From assembly GCA_028697145.1 (NCBI GenBank), contig JAQVFR010000001.1, forward strand, positions 62,001 through 126,000: DNA of 64,000 nt. Direction: 5' to 3'. The notes under the pieces were generated by a model. The model was not told where the DNA came from. It made no database searches and saw only the letters and a list, made by a program, of their open reading frames with translations. This DNA comes from Actinomycetota bacterium (GTDB taxonomy: Bacteria > Actinomycetota > Geothermincolia > Geothermincolales > RBG-13-55-18). Both the position numbers and the translations under genes were made by a program. This document shows positions 52,545 to 62,234 of this stretch, one piece after another; the stretch's first letter is position 1; the number at the start of each line of letters is the position of its first letter.

Positions 52545-53573
52545 GTGGTGAGAAGAGCGGGTTACTGGTTCATCACGGTCTCTGTCTCCTTGCTGCTCGC
52601 CTTCTCCCTTTCGGTCTACGCCATGCCCGCCACGCTGGAGGAGAGACAAGCGGAGGCGGAGAGGGTGAGGCAACAGATCGAGACGATGAAGGCCGAGTCG
52701 CAGCGGCTGGCACAGGACTACAGCGCGGCCTTGAGCGAGTACGAGATCATCCGGGCCGAGGTCGAGATGAACCGCGAGCAACTGGAGAAGGCGCAGAACG
52801 ACTACAAGAGGGCCCGGACCATACTGCACGAACGCCTGCGTTCCATCTACAAGTCGGGAGAGGTGAGCTCGGTGGAGGTCCTGCTGGAGTCAACGAGCCT
52901 GGACGATTTCCTCAGCCGCTATGATTTCTTCTCCTATATCGGCCATCGCGATTTCCAGATATTCGATGAGGTGAGGCGGCTGCGCGAACAGATCAGCGAG
53001 CGCCAGAGGTCCCTCGAGGAAAAAGAGGCGCAGCAGCGCCAGGTATTGGGCTCGGTAAACGCCCGGCGCCAGGCCATGGAATCATCCCTGCAGGAGCAGC
53101 AGGCCTACCTTGATTCGGTGAACAAGGAGATACTGCAGCTCCTGGCGACGACCGGCGGTGGCGGAACCCCGGTGATGACACCCATCGGATCTTTTATCTT
53201 TCCCGTGAAAGGACCCCATACCTTCACAAACGACTGGCACGCTCCCCGCACCGGCCACCTCCACCAGGGCTGTGACGTTTTCGCGTCCGCCGGCACGCCC
53301 TGCGTGGCATGCGTCTCCGGAACCGTTAACCAGGGGGAGGGAAAGAACGCCGGCCTGTACGTGCGCCTGGCGGGCGACGACGGCAACGTCTATTACTACA
53401 TGCACCTGCAGCGCTTCGCCGCCACGGGTCACGTTACCGCCGGTACGGTCATCGGATACGTCGGCGACACCGGAAATGCCGTTGGCGGACCGCCGCACCT
53501 GCATTTCGAGGTCCATCCAGGGGGCGGGGCAGCGGTAAACCCTTATCCCATCCTCCTTGCCGCCGACCGTTAG
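52545..53573 (+). CDS. Murein hydrolase activator EnvC-like / M23 peptidase with coiled-coil
   Basis: Signal peptide, coiled coil, then HLHQGCDVFASAGTPCVACVSGTVNQGEGKNAGLYVRLAGDDGNVYYYMHLQRFA...GGPPHLHFEVHPGG. Confidence 0.92.
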   Translation: MVRRAGYWFITVSVSLLLAFSLSVYAMPATLEERQAEAERVRQQIETMKAESQRLAQDYSAALSEYEIIRAEVEMNREQLEKAQNDYKRARTILHERLRSIYKSGEVSSVEVLLESTSLDDFLSRYDFFSYIGHRDFQIFDEVRRLREQISERQRSLEEKEAQQRQVLGSVNARRQAMESSLQEQQAYLDSVNKEILQLLATTGGGGTPVMTPIGSFIFPVKGPHTFTNDWHAPRTGHLHQGCDVFASAGTPCVACVSGTVNQGEGKNAGLYVRLAGDDGNVYYYMHLQRFAATGHVTAGTVIGYVGDTGNAVGGPPHLHFEVHPGGGAAVNPYPILLAADR

Positions 53574-53669
53574 GGCGGGAGCCGCAGGCGTCCCCGGGGA
53601 AAAGGCTGCTCACCGTGTCATCGACATACGGGCATACCGCTGCTGGACCGGAACCCCTCAAAGGCAGAC

Positions 53670-55451
53670 ATGCGGCGGTCATCGACAAGCTGGAAAGAAG
53701 GGGTGGTGGAATTGAGACCGGTCATCCTCTCCGCGCATGATCTGTGCCGCACTCCTGCCGAACTGCTTGGCAGCGCCCTCTTCGCCGATATCCTCGGTTC
53801 TTTCGTGGGCGACCTCGCCGCCAGGGGATCCGAGCTCCACGGCTTCCTGCGCGAACAAGCCCTGGTGGACGGAGGCGGGAGCGGGGCGGCGGACGCATCA
53901 AGGCTCGTCGAACTCCTCACCCTGCTGTCAGCCAGATCCATTGAGGATGTGAGCGGCGCCCACCCCGCATACGCCGGCCTCGCTGCGTGGTCCGCCTGCA
54001 TGCACGAACTCGTCGAGTCCCTTTACAACTACTGGAGAAAGCTGGAGCGCTACATCCTCATAGAGGAAGGGTACCAGGCCGCCAAGGTGATGAGCGTCGA
54101 TTACCACAACTGGTTCATAGATACCGCCCAGTCCTTCGAGGCGCTGGTGCGCGAGACCTACCGGCGCATAGCTTTCAACGTCGGGGGGGAACTTCCCAGG
54201 GTGTATCGCCAGTTGCCCAGCGGCGCCGGGGCCGGCGCCCTCATCGAGCATATTCCTTGGAGATGCCCAGAAGGGTACGAGATGCTCGCGGATATCCCAT
54301 TCATGCAGCTGGTGGTCATCGAGCCGCCGCTCATCCTCTACCCGCGCCGCAATTATCGCAGGGGCGCCATCAAGCCCCTGGAGGAGAACCCGCTGCGCCT
54401 CCTGGGTGAGCTGCAGGGCAGCTGGTACTGCTATCCGGCCAGGGTGGGCCTGCTGCGCATCTTCATCTTCTTCTCGTCCTCCTTCCTCCACCTCGGGATC
54501 AGCCTCTGCAACCTCTTCGAGATGATCCCCGGCGAGGAGATACACCGCGGCGACCCTGACGGCATACTCGTCTTCGGAGGCACCGCCGGATCCCTGTCTC
54601 CCGATGAGACCTACTATCATGAGGACGCTGTAAACGACCTGGTGGCCGCGTACGTCAGCGGCATCGAGGAACATGATTACTTCGGGTACATGAAGAAGGC
54701 GGCCTTGACCCTGCACAACGTGATCATGCTCAACCGCGGCATGTTGCCGCTCCACGGCGCCATGGCGCGCATCCGCATGAGCTCTGGGAAGACGGCAAAC
54801 ATCGTCATCGTCGGGGACAGCGGTGCGGGCAAGTCTGAATCCCTGGAGGCCCTGCGGGCGATCGCTGGCGAGGGCAGCATCGACATCAAGGTCGTTTTCG
54901 ACGACATGGGGGTGCTGGGCAGCGACAAGGGGGGCCGCGTACTGGCCTACGGCACGGAGATAGGCGCCTTCGTGCGCCTGGACGACCTGCAACCGGGATA
55001 CGCCTATAGCGAGGTCGACCGCTCCATTTTCATGAATCCCCAACTCTCCAACGCCAGGGTCGTCATCCCAGTAAGCGAGTACGGTTACATAATCCGCGGA
55101 CACGCCATTGATGCCCTGCTCTATGCCAATAATTACGAGGAGATCGACGAGGACAATCCCATCCTGGAGTTCTTCTCCTCCATCGAAGAAGCGCTGCCCG
55201 TGTTCGAGAGCGGCGCGCGCATGGCCAAGGGGACCACGGACGAGAAAGGGTTGGTGCACTCCTACTTCGCCAATCCTTTCGGGGCCGCGCAGAAGCGGCG
55301 CGAGCACGATGCCGTCGCAAGGTACTTCTTCGAACGCCTCCTGGCCGGCGGCGTCCGCATCGGCACGCTGAGGACCAGGCTGGGCATAGGGGGATACGAG
55401 ATGAGGGGCCCCGAGGAAGCGGCGCGGGCCATCCTGCGGGAGTTCTTCTAG
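53670..55451 (+). CDS. Divergent PEP carboxykinase-fold P-loop protein
   Basis: LPLHGAMARI...NIVIVGDSGAGKSESLEALRAI, VVFDDMGVL, FMNPQLSNARVVIPVSEYGYI, ESGARMAKGTTDEKGLVHSYFANPFG: motif order resembles ATP-PEPCK. Confidence 0.65.
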   Translation: MRRSSTSWKEGVVELRPVILSAHDLCRTPAELLGSALFADILGSFVGDLAARGSELHGFLREQALVDGGGSGAADASRLVELLTLLSARSIEDVSGAHPAYAGLAAWSACMHELVESLYNYWRKLERYILIEEGYQAAKVMSVDYHNWFIDTAQSFEALVRETYRRIAFNVGGELPRVYRQLPSGAGAGALIEHIPWRCPEGYEMLADIPFMQLVVIEPPLILYPRRNYRRGAIKPLEENPLRLLGELQGSWYCYPARVGLLRIFIFFSSSFLHLGISLCNLFEMIPGEEIHRGDPDGILVFGGTAGSLSPDETYYHEDAVNDLVAAYVSGIEEHDYFGYMKKAALTLHNVIMLNRGMLPLHGAMARIRMSSGKTANIVIVGDSGAGKSESLEALRAIAGEGSIDIKVVFDDMGVLGSDKGGRVLAYGTEIGAFVRLDDLQPGYAYSEVDRSIFMNPQLSNARVVIPVSEYGYIIRGHAIDALLYANNYEEIDEDNPILEFFSSIEEALPVFESGARMAKGTTDEKGLVHSYFANPFGAAQKRREHDAVARYFFERLLAGGVRIGTLRTRLGIGGYEMRGPEEAARAILREFF

Positions 55452-56206
55452 CCGCTCCTCCTCTCGAACCAGTGCTCATCGGACAGCAGGGAAAGCGCGT
55501 CCCTCCTCCGCCGCAACACCGGATAGAAGATAGCGGTGATTATCAGCCCCATGGCAACGCCCCCCAGGTGGGCGAAGAAAGCCGTGCCGACGGCGCCCGA
55601 GCCCACGGAGATGACCCCCTGCACGAACTGCAGCGCTATCCAGAGGCCGATGACCACGAACGCGGGCACCGGCACGATGAAAAGGAAAACCCACGTCCAT
55701 ACCCAGGCGCGTGGATAGAGCAGGATGTAAGACCCCAGTATCCCGGATATCGCCCCGCTCGCCCCCAGCAGCGGGTTGAAACTGCCGGAATACATTGCGA
55801 CATGGGCGAGGGTCCCGAACACCCCACAGACCAGGTAAAAGACGAGGAAGGCGGCATGGCCCATGACGTCCTCGACGTTGTTTCCGAAGATCCAGAGGAA
55901 GAGCATGTTGCCCAGGAGGTGCAGCCATCCCTCGTGCAGAAAGAGGGAGGTCAGCAGCGGGACGTAGACCTGCTTCGACGGCGCCGAGGCCATGGGATAT
56001 CCGAAGAGCTGCTGAAGCGCCGATAAGGGAAGCTGCCCCGCGTGGACGATCTCCCACGGGACCACCGAGAAACGGTAGATGAAGATCTCGTACTGGGCTG
56101 CATCGAGGAACAGCATATAGATAAAAACGGCCGCGTTCAAGAGGATAAGGGCGAGCGTGACCACCGGCGCTCTCCTCGTGGGGTTCCTGTCAAAAAGGGG
56201 CAGCAT
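55448..56206 (-). CDS. Rhomboid family intramembrane serine protease
   Basis: HEGWLHLLGNMLFLWIFGNNVEDVMGH, LLGASGAISGILGSYILLYP, FFAHLGGVAMGL. Start taken at MLPLFDRNPTRR. Confidence 0.94.
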   Translation of the reverse strand: MLPLFDRNPTRRAPVVTLALILLNAAVFIYMLFLDAAQYEIFIYRFSVVPWEIVHAGQLPLSALQQLFGYPMASAPSKQVYVPLLTSLFLHEGWLHLLGNMLFLWIFGNNVEDVMGHAAFLVFYLVCGVFGTLAHVAMYSGSFNPLLGASGAISGILGSYILLYPRAWVWTWVFLFIVPVPAFVVIGLWIALQFVQGVISVGSGAVGTAFFAHLGGVAMGLIITAIFYPVLRRRRDALSLLSDEHWFERRSG

Positions 56207-56220
56207 GGTGATCCGTTTCC

Positions 56221-56943
56221 CTATTTCCTGACGGCTGCGGCGACGATGAAACCCCTGGCGTATTCCAGGCCAAGCAGGGAGACGGCCTTCTCGTACGCCA
56301 CCGCCACCGCCCCCAGGGTTCTGTTGACGGCGCTTGCGAGATAGTCTCCGTAGGTACCAAGGTGGACGACCTCGAATCCCGCCGCCTCCAGCTCCGCCCG
56401 CAGCCTGCGCGGCGTATTGCAGCGGTAATAGACGGGGAAGATCTCGTGCCGGCCCCTGCCGCTGAAGAACCCGACCACCTTCATGCGCCGTTCCTGATCG
56501 AGGAGGCGCGAAAGGAGGAGATTGACCGCATACGGGTAGTAGAGGACGTTGGGCGTCATCACCACCAGCATGCCGCCTGGACGCAGCGAATGGTAGACCT
56601 GGCGGAAGAACTCCCCCGGCTTCCCGAGGTGCTCGATGAGGAACTTGCTCGCGGCTAGGTCGGCGCACCCGGCATCCAACCCGATGTCGCGGTCGAGGTC
56701 GGCCTGGACGTAGCGGCCGTATGCGCCCCGCAGTGGTCTTTCATCCACGCCGATGATCTCGGCCGCCTTTCCCGACAGGCAGGCCAGGTAACATTCATCC
56801 CCGCACCCGAGGTCGACCACCGTGCCCCCCTCGGGACACCCCGACTGCGCGAGACCCAGAAACGTGGCGTAGGCATCTGCTTCGCCCGGCAGGAAGCGCC
56901 GGTACAGGGCCGCCGTCCATTCCCGTGATGCTTCGCGGTTCAC
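56221..56943 (-). CDS. SAM-dependent methyltransferase (class I)
   Basis: GGTVVDLGCGDECYLACLSGKAAEIIGVDERP, HSLRPGGMLVVMTPN. Confidence 0.87.
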   Translation of the reverse strand: MNREASREWTAALYRRFLPGEADAYATFLGLAQSGCPEGGTVVDLGCGDECYLACLSGKAAEIIGVDERPLRGAYGRYVQADLDRDIGLDAGCADLAASKFLIEHLGKPGEFFRQVYHSLRPGGMLVVMTPNVLYYPYAVNLLLSRLLDQERRMKVVGFFSGRGRHEIFPVYYRCNTPRRLRAELEAAGFEVVHLGTYGDYLASAVNRTLGAVAVAYEKAVSLLGLEYARGFIVAAAVRK

Positions 56944-57743
56944 AACAGCTCCAGGAGGCTGTCCACTACCAGGTCCGGCTGGGGCTCGAATCCCTCGAGG
57001 TCCGACCGCCTGGCCACCCCGCTGAGCACAAGGCAGGTATCGAGCCCGGCCCGCCAGCCGCCGAGTATATCCGTCTCCAGACGGTCCCCGATCATCAGCG
57101 TGCCGTCGGGCCTCGCCCCCGTGATGGAGAGCGCCGCCTCGAGCATGTAGACGTTGGGCTTGCCCACGACCAGGGCCTCACGTCCCGCCGCCCTCTCCAG
57201 TGCCGCAACGATCGCGCCCGCGCCGGGCCATAGCCCGTCCGGCGCCGGAAAGGTGGCGTCGTCGTTCGTCGCCACGAACACCGCGCCCGCGTGCAGCGCC
57301 AGGCAGGCTATACGCAGCTTGTCGTAGGTGAGCTCCATATCCCAGCCCACGACGACGAAGCCCGCGTCCCGGCCCTTCTCGCCGGACAGGAGGCGCAAGG
57401 GGGTCGCGGACAAGGCCTCCTCCAGTCCCCGTCCCCCTATGAAAAAGGCCGTCTTGCCGTCCAGGGCGTATCCCTCCTCGAGAAAGCTCGCCGTGGCCAC
57501 GGAGGCGGTCATGAATTCGTCCTCGCTCGACGCGATGCCCATACTTTCCAGTTTATGCCTGTACTCCGACCTGGTATAGCGCGAGTTGTTGGTGAGGAAC
57601 AGCACCCTCTTGCCCATCGCGCGCAAGCGCTTCACGAACTCGACCGCATCCGGGATGGGCTGTTGATTGAGGTAGATCACGCCGTCGAGGTCCAACAGGA
57701 AGCTCTCGTACTTCTCGGCCCTGGGCTCATAATCTGCCGCCAT
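56940..57743 (-). CDS. HAD-IIA family hydrolase (NagD-like)
   Basis: FLLDLDGVIYLNQQPIPDAVEFVKRLRAMGKRVLFLTNNSRYTRSEY, LMIGDRLETDILGGWRAGLDTCLVLSG. Confidence 0.93.
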   Translation of the reverse strand: MAADYEPRAEKYESFLLDLDGVIYLNQQPIPDAVEFVKRLRAMGKRVLFLTNNSRYTRSEYRHKLESMGIASSEDEFMTASVATASFLEEGYALDGKTAFFIGGRGLEEALSATPLRLLSGEKGRDAGFVVVGWDMELTYDKLRIACLALHAGAVFVATNDDATFPAPDGLWPGAGAIVAALERAAGREALVVGKPNVYMLEAALSITGARPDGTLMIGDRLETDILGGWRAGLDTCLVLSGVARRSDLEGFEPQPDLVVDSLLELL

Positions 57744-57750
57744 CAATCCC

Positions 57751-58140
57751 TTACCCCTTCCCTTCCTCGGGCAGCTCACTCCGGTAGCGCCTCAGGGCCT
57801 CGGCGTACAGCTCCACCTCCGGCGCCATGACCGCGGCAAGCTTTGCCTGCCCGATGGCCTGCCGGAGGTGGCCCCCGCGGAAGAGACAGCGGCTGAGCCC
57901 GTACCTGGCGAAATGATTGGTCGGGTCCACCTCCAAAGCTTCCTCGAACTCCCTCATGGCCATTCCCGGGCGGCCGCTGTTGTAATAGGCTATGCCCAGC
58001 GTCTCCAGGACTGAGCCCCGCCCCGGCTCGAGCCGTTTCACCCTCTCCAGAAGAGAGATGGCCTCCCGGTGCCTGCTTTCCCGCAGGAGTTGCCTGGCCT
58101 CCTGATATAGTTCGTACGCGCCGCAGGACAATACGTTCAT
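57751..58140 (-). CDS. Tetratricopeptide-repeat protein
   Basis: LETLGIAYYNSGRPGMAMREFEEALEVDPTNHFARYGLSRCLFRGGHLRQAI. Confidence 0.8.
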   Translation of the reverse strand: MNVLSCGAYELYQEARQLLRESRHREAISLLERVKRLEPGRGSVLETLGIAYYNSGRPGMAMREFEEALEVDPTNHFARYGLSRCLFRGGHLRQAIGQAKLAAVMAPEVELYAEALRRYRSELPEEGKG

Positions 58141-58146
58141 CTCCCT

Positions 58147-59214
58147 CTAGCGCCCCTCGACCGCCGCGTTTCCGCCCCTGCGCTCCGAGAGGCGGAGCAA
58201 ACCCGAGAAAGCAAGCAGCGCGCCCGCGATGACCATAGCGTACGTGGGCCAGAGCGTCACGCGTTCGTATTGTTCGGGCAGGCGGGCCGCGTTTCTTCCC
58301 AACCGCTCGAGGGCGATGGCCAGGAACCTGTCGTTGGAGGCTATGGACGCGTAAAAGAGGGGTATGATCACGATCCCGGCCAGGATGAGCACCACGCCGA
58401 AGTCCACCGCCGCAAGCCCCTTGACCCACAGCCGCGACGCCACCACGTAGAGCAGGGCCGCCGCCGCAATGAATATGCATGCATAGGTGATGAGGCCCAG
58501 GTCCGCCCCCTTCACCTCCACCGGCTGCATCACCATCAATTCCTCATCGAGTATCGATATCCTCGCCCAGGGCAGGAACGAGAGTATCACTATGGCCGCG
58601 ACCGCGATCGCGGCCATGGCCATCGCCGCCATGTCCCCGCGGTCCATAGGGCGGTCCCTGTAGCCCGTCAGCTTCCCGAGGCCGCCCTCCCGCCCGGAAG
58701 AACTCGATATCCCCGCCACTGCCTTGAGGTCCGGCCTTCTCCGCCTATTCGGGTTCTTCGTCGCCCTCCTGGAGCGCACGCTTGACGCCTCGCTTCCTCC
58801 CGTGCCATCGGCCCGGGCGGTGCCCTTCTCTTTCCCGCCCCTCCTGAGCTTTGCCAGGGCTGCGTAGGTCCTCTCGCTGAAGGTTATGGTCACGGTGAAC
58901 CTCTTTCCCCCCGCTTTCTCCTTGCCCGCCCCTTCCGCGTACGGCCTCATAGAGACCACCTTCTTGCCCGCCGCGGGAGTGAGGTCTGCCCTGGCCCTCG
59001 CGGCGGGCGTGATCCCCGCGGGCAAGGCACCGTGCGGGGCGGACCCGGTATCTGCCTGAGGACGCCCTGCGGCAGCGCTGGCATCGCGGCTTCCGGCAGA
59101 GGCATCGGGCACCTCCCCGGAAGGCCTCCTCCTGCCTTTCATCCTGAAATAGCAGTCCTCGCAGAAAAACTTCCCCGCGGGTATGTCTTTCCCGCAACTC
59201 ACGCATTCGGCCAT
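58147..59214 (-). CDS. Hypothetical membrane protein with N-terminal zinc ribbon
   Basis: MAECVSCGKDIPAGKFFCEDCYFRMKGR, basic low-complexity linker, then about four hydrophobic segments. Confidence 0.7.
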   Translation of the reverse strand: MAECVSCGKDIPAGKFFCEDCYFRMKGRRRPSGEVPDASAGSRDASAAAGRPQADTGSAPHGALPAGITPAARARADLTPAAGKKVVSMRPYAEGAGKEKAGGKRFTVTITFSERTYAALAKLRRGGKEKGTARADGTGGSEASSVRSRRATKNPNRRRRPDLKAVAGISSSSGREGGLGKLTGYRDRPMDRGDMAAMAMAAIAVAAIVILSFLPWARISILDEELMVMQPVEVKGADLGLITYACIFIAAAALLYVVASRLWVKGLAAVDFGVVLILAGIVIIPLFYASIASNDRFLAIALERLGRNAARLPEQYERVTLWPTYAMVIAGALLAFSGLLRLSERRGGNAAVEGR

Positions 59215-59257
59215 TCTGGTCTCCGTTCGCGCTACGGAAGGCCCCGCTCCCCGCCTC

Positions 59258-60781
59258 CTACTGCTCCTGCTCCACTCCCCTCACCCGGTCCCTTACCCAC
59301 AGGAAGAAAGCTGGGAACCTGCGGCGAAAGAAGTCCTTGCTTTCGCTCCAGGCCCTCTCGCCCTGCGCCGCCACCGCCACCAGTGCTCGATGCGGCAGGC
59401 GTGGACTCACGAATACCGCGTCCACCATTCTCTCGAGGTATGTGGTAACCGGTTCGGGCAGTCTCTCGAGCGCTCGATAAATGCGCACGAAGGTGCGGAA
59501 ATAATGGCGCGCGAAGTAGAGCTGATCGCGCGGGAGGCTCGGCTGGTCCACGAAGCGGTCCTCGCGGTAATCGTATACCTCGGGCACCCAGCCCTCGCGC
59601 ACCGCCGTCTCGAAGAGGACCGTGTCGGGGTAGGGGTAATAAATGGGGCTGAGTGAATGGTCCGCCCTTATCTCCGCGTTCAGTTTCACGGTATCCAGCA
59701 CCCGTGACTTGTCCTCGTAAGGCAAGCCCACCATGTTGTAGGCAACGGTTTTGATCCCCGCGTCGCGGCAGGCCTCGAAGGCCTCGACGATCTTCTCCCG
59801 GGACATGTGACGGTTCAGCACCTCGTTGCGGATATAGTCGTTGCCGCTCTCCACCCCGAAGAACATCTGGTAGCACCCGGCCTGGCGCAACATGCGCACT
59901 ATCTCCGGGGTCACCAGGTTGGCGCGATAGTTGCATATGAAGGGAAGCCCTATCTCCTTGCGGTAGAGCGAGGTGAACCTCTCGAGCCAGCCGCCCTTCC
60001 AGGGCAGTATGTCGTCGCGGAAGTTGAGGTACTTCACGCCGGGATAGGCGGCGAGCAGCTTCTTCAGGTAATCGATGCTGTACTCGGGGCTGTGAAAACG
60101 CGAGTACCGGCTCTTGTTGGGGTAGATGTCCCGCATGCGCTTGTTGGAACAGTAGGTGCAGCTGTACGGGCACCCCCTGGATAGGATCACCACCCCGGTG
60201 TTGATGCGGGTCGAGAGCAGCTTGGAGAAGTCGAAGATGGAGAAATCGGGAAGGGGCAGCACGTCGATGTCCTCCATGAGGGGGCGTACGGGATTGCGGC
60301 GGACGTTATCGTCCTGTTTGACCCATATGCTCTCGGTGCCGCCGTAGTCTTCCCCCGCGTCCATCCTGCTCACCAGCTCCAGCAGGGCCGCCTCGCCCTC
60401 CCCGCGGCAGAGCATGTCCACGCCGTCGGTCGCGATGACCTCCTCGGGCAGGGTGGTGGGATGATAGCTCCCGGAGATGACGGGGACGTCCAGGGCGTCC
60501 TTCGCCCATCCCACGTACTCCCGCACCTGGGGATACTCCCTGGTCATGGTGACGAAGCCCATGATATCGGGGGCCTCCCGCCGCAGGGTCTCCTGAAAGT
60601 CGCCGCGCCCGACGGGGCTGGTCAGGTGATAGAGCGCGACGTCGTGGCCCGCCTCCTTGAGCACGGCCGAGAGGCTCGCCACGCCCTCCATGTACCAGCC
60701 GCCCTCGTCGACCCCGAGCATGCTGCCGGTGAGGGGGTCGATGTTCACCTTGTAGTCCGGATATATGAAGAGTATCCTCAA
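59258..60781 (-). CDS. B12-binding domain-containing radical SAM protein
   Basis: MRILFIYPDYK...GHDVALYHL N-terminal B12-like domain, VVILSRGCPYSCTYCSNKRMRDIYPNKSRYSRF, FFGVESGNDYIRNEVLNRHMS. Confidence 0.93.
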   Translation of the reverse strand: MRILFIYPDYKVNIDPLTGSMLGVDEGGWYMEGVASLSAVLKEAGHDVALYHLTSPVGRGDFQETLRREAPDIMGFVTMTREYPQVREYVGWAKDALDVPVISGSYHPTTLPEEVIATDGVDMLCRGEGEAALLELVSRMDAGEDYGGTESIWVKQDDNVRRNPVRPLMEDIDVLPLPDFSIFDFSKLLSTRINTGVVILSRGCPYSCTYCSNKRMRDIYPNKSRYSRFHSPEYSIDYLKKLLAAYPGVKYLNFRDDILPWKGGWLERFTSLYRKEIGLPFICNYRANLVTPEIVRMLRQAGCYQMFFGVESGNDYIRNEVLNRHMSREKIVEAFEACRDAGIKTVAYNMVGLPYEDKSRVLDTVKLNAEIRADHSLSPIYYPYPDTVLFETAVREGWVPEVYDYREDRFVDQPSLPRDQLYFARHYFRTFVRIYRALERLPEPVTTYLERMVDAVFVSPRLPHRALVAVAAQGERAWSESKDFFRRRFPAFFLWVRDRVRGVEQEQ

Positions 60782-61061
60782 CTCCCGCTACCTCCAGCCT
60801 TCATCGTATAAGACGCGACCTTCACGCCCGGGGATCGACATTCACCTCGCGTTCCATGGCTGCTCAGGCGATCCTCGAGCTCCGTTTCCTCCTGGCTTCA
60901 TTAGATTATAGAAGACTTGCCGCGACTCAGGCCATAACCAGGCGCAGGGCCTGGTCCTGAAGGCGGGGCGCCGCGGTTCGCCCCCGCGGCCGCGTGCCGG
61001 CTCGCCAACACAAACGGGCACGCACTCGCGTGCTCCCGAACGCCGATCTTCCGGTCGTGGA

Positions 61062-62234
61062 TTATTTGAACCTGTAGAGCGAGAAGGGCTCGATGTCCAT
61101 ACTCGTCTCTCCATCGAGCACGAGTTCGCTTATGAGTCTGCCCGTTATCGCAGCAAGGCAAATGCCGTCTCCCGCGTGTCCCGTCGCCATGAAGAACCCC
61201 TTGACGCCCTTGACCGTTCCCAGGATGGGAAGACCGTCCGGGGAATACGGGCGCAGCCCGGCGAAGGAGCGGATGACATCGAGGTCTTTTATCCAGGGGA
61301 GAAATCCAATGGCGTTTTTGGCAATGGCGTTAATGGCCTCAGGAGTGGTGCCATCGTCAAACCCCGCGAACTCGCGTGTGCTTCCGAGGAGGATGTTGCC
61401 GCTCGCGGTCTGCTCCGCCGTAAATCCCAGCCCCAGCTTCGACGCCTCCTCGTCGGCGGGCATGAGCCCCGCTATGTTCGCCTTCGTCCCCAGGTATTCG
61501 GCACCGGACACTATGGCATCCAGCAGGCGCTCCCTGGCCTCGGTGACGAGTATCTGGCCGCGTTGCGGCATGATGGGGATATCCACGATTATCATCTTCC
61601 CGATCTGGTTGGATCCCGTGCCGGCGGCGCATATCACCCGGCGGGAATGAATGCTTCCCGCCGTGGTGTTGACTTCGCGCACCCGGTTGTTGGTGACCAC
61701 TATGTTCTCGACCTTGCAGCCCTTGAGGATGGTCACCCCCATCTCCTGGGCTTTCTGGGCCATGCCGAGGGTCAGCTTATAGGGATTTACCTGGGCGTCG
61801 TCCTCGCAATACGAGGCCCCCTTGATATCCTTGCTCACATCGGGAAGCCGTTCCTTGAGATCAGACGGAGTCAGCACCTCCACCTGCAGCCCCGCGGCTT
61901 TGAGTTTTTTCGCCCTCGCCCTTATCTCCTTGAGTTGCTCGGCGTTCCTCGCCAGCATCAGTCCGCCGCAGCGGTTGTACTCGATGTCCACCTCCAGGTC
62001 CTCCGCGATGGCGGGAAAGAGCTGCGCGCTCTCCCTCGCCAGATCGAGGTGGCTCCCCAACTGCTTCGTCTGCAGGGAGATAAAACCGTCGCAGGCCCCG
62101 GAGGCGCCGCTGGCGAGGTCCTCCGCCTCCACGATCATGACCTCCGCGCCCTCCTTGCAGAGGTAATACGCGGTGGCGGCACCGATCACTCCCCCGCCTA
62201 TGACAACTACCTCGGAACTGAGAACTTCAGCCAT
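61062..62234 (-). CDS. FAD-dependent oxidoreductase (DAO family; opine/proline/sarcosine oxidase beta-like)
   Basis: EVVVIGGGVIGAATAYYLCKEGAEVMIVEAEDLASGASGACDGF, SFAGLRPYSPDGLPILGTVKGVKGFFMATGHAGDGICLAAITGRLI. Confidence 0.9.
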   Translation of the reverse strand: MAEVLSSEVVVIGGGVIGAATAYYLCKEGAEVMIVEAEDLASGASGACDGFISLQTKQLGSHLDLARESAQLFPAIAEDLEVDIEYNRCGGLMLARNAEQLKEIRARAKKLKAAGLQVEVLTPSDLKERLPDVSKDIKGASYCEDDAQVNPYKLTLGMAQKAQEMGVTILKGCKVENIVVTNNRVREVNTTAGSIHSRRVICAAGTGSNQIGKMIIVDIPIMPQRGQILVTEARERLLDAIVSGAEYLGTKANIAGLMPADEEASKLGLGFTAEQTASGNILLGSTREFAGFDDGTTPEAINAIAKNAIGFLPWIKDLDVIRSFAGLRPYSPDGLPILGTVKGVKGFFMATGHAGDGICLAAITGRLISELVLDGETSMDIEPFSLYRFK

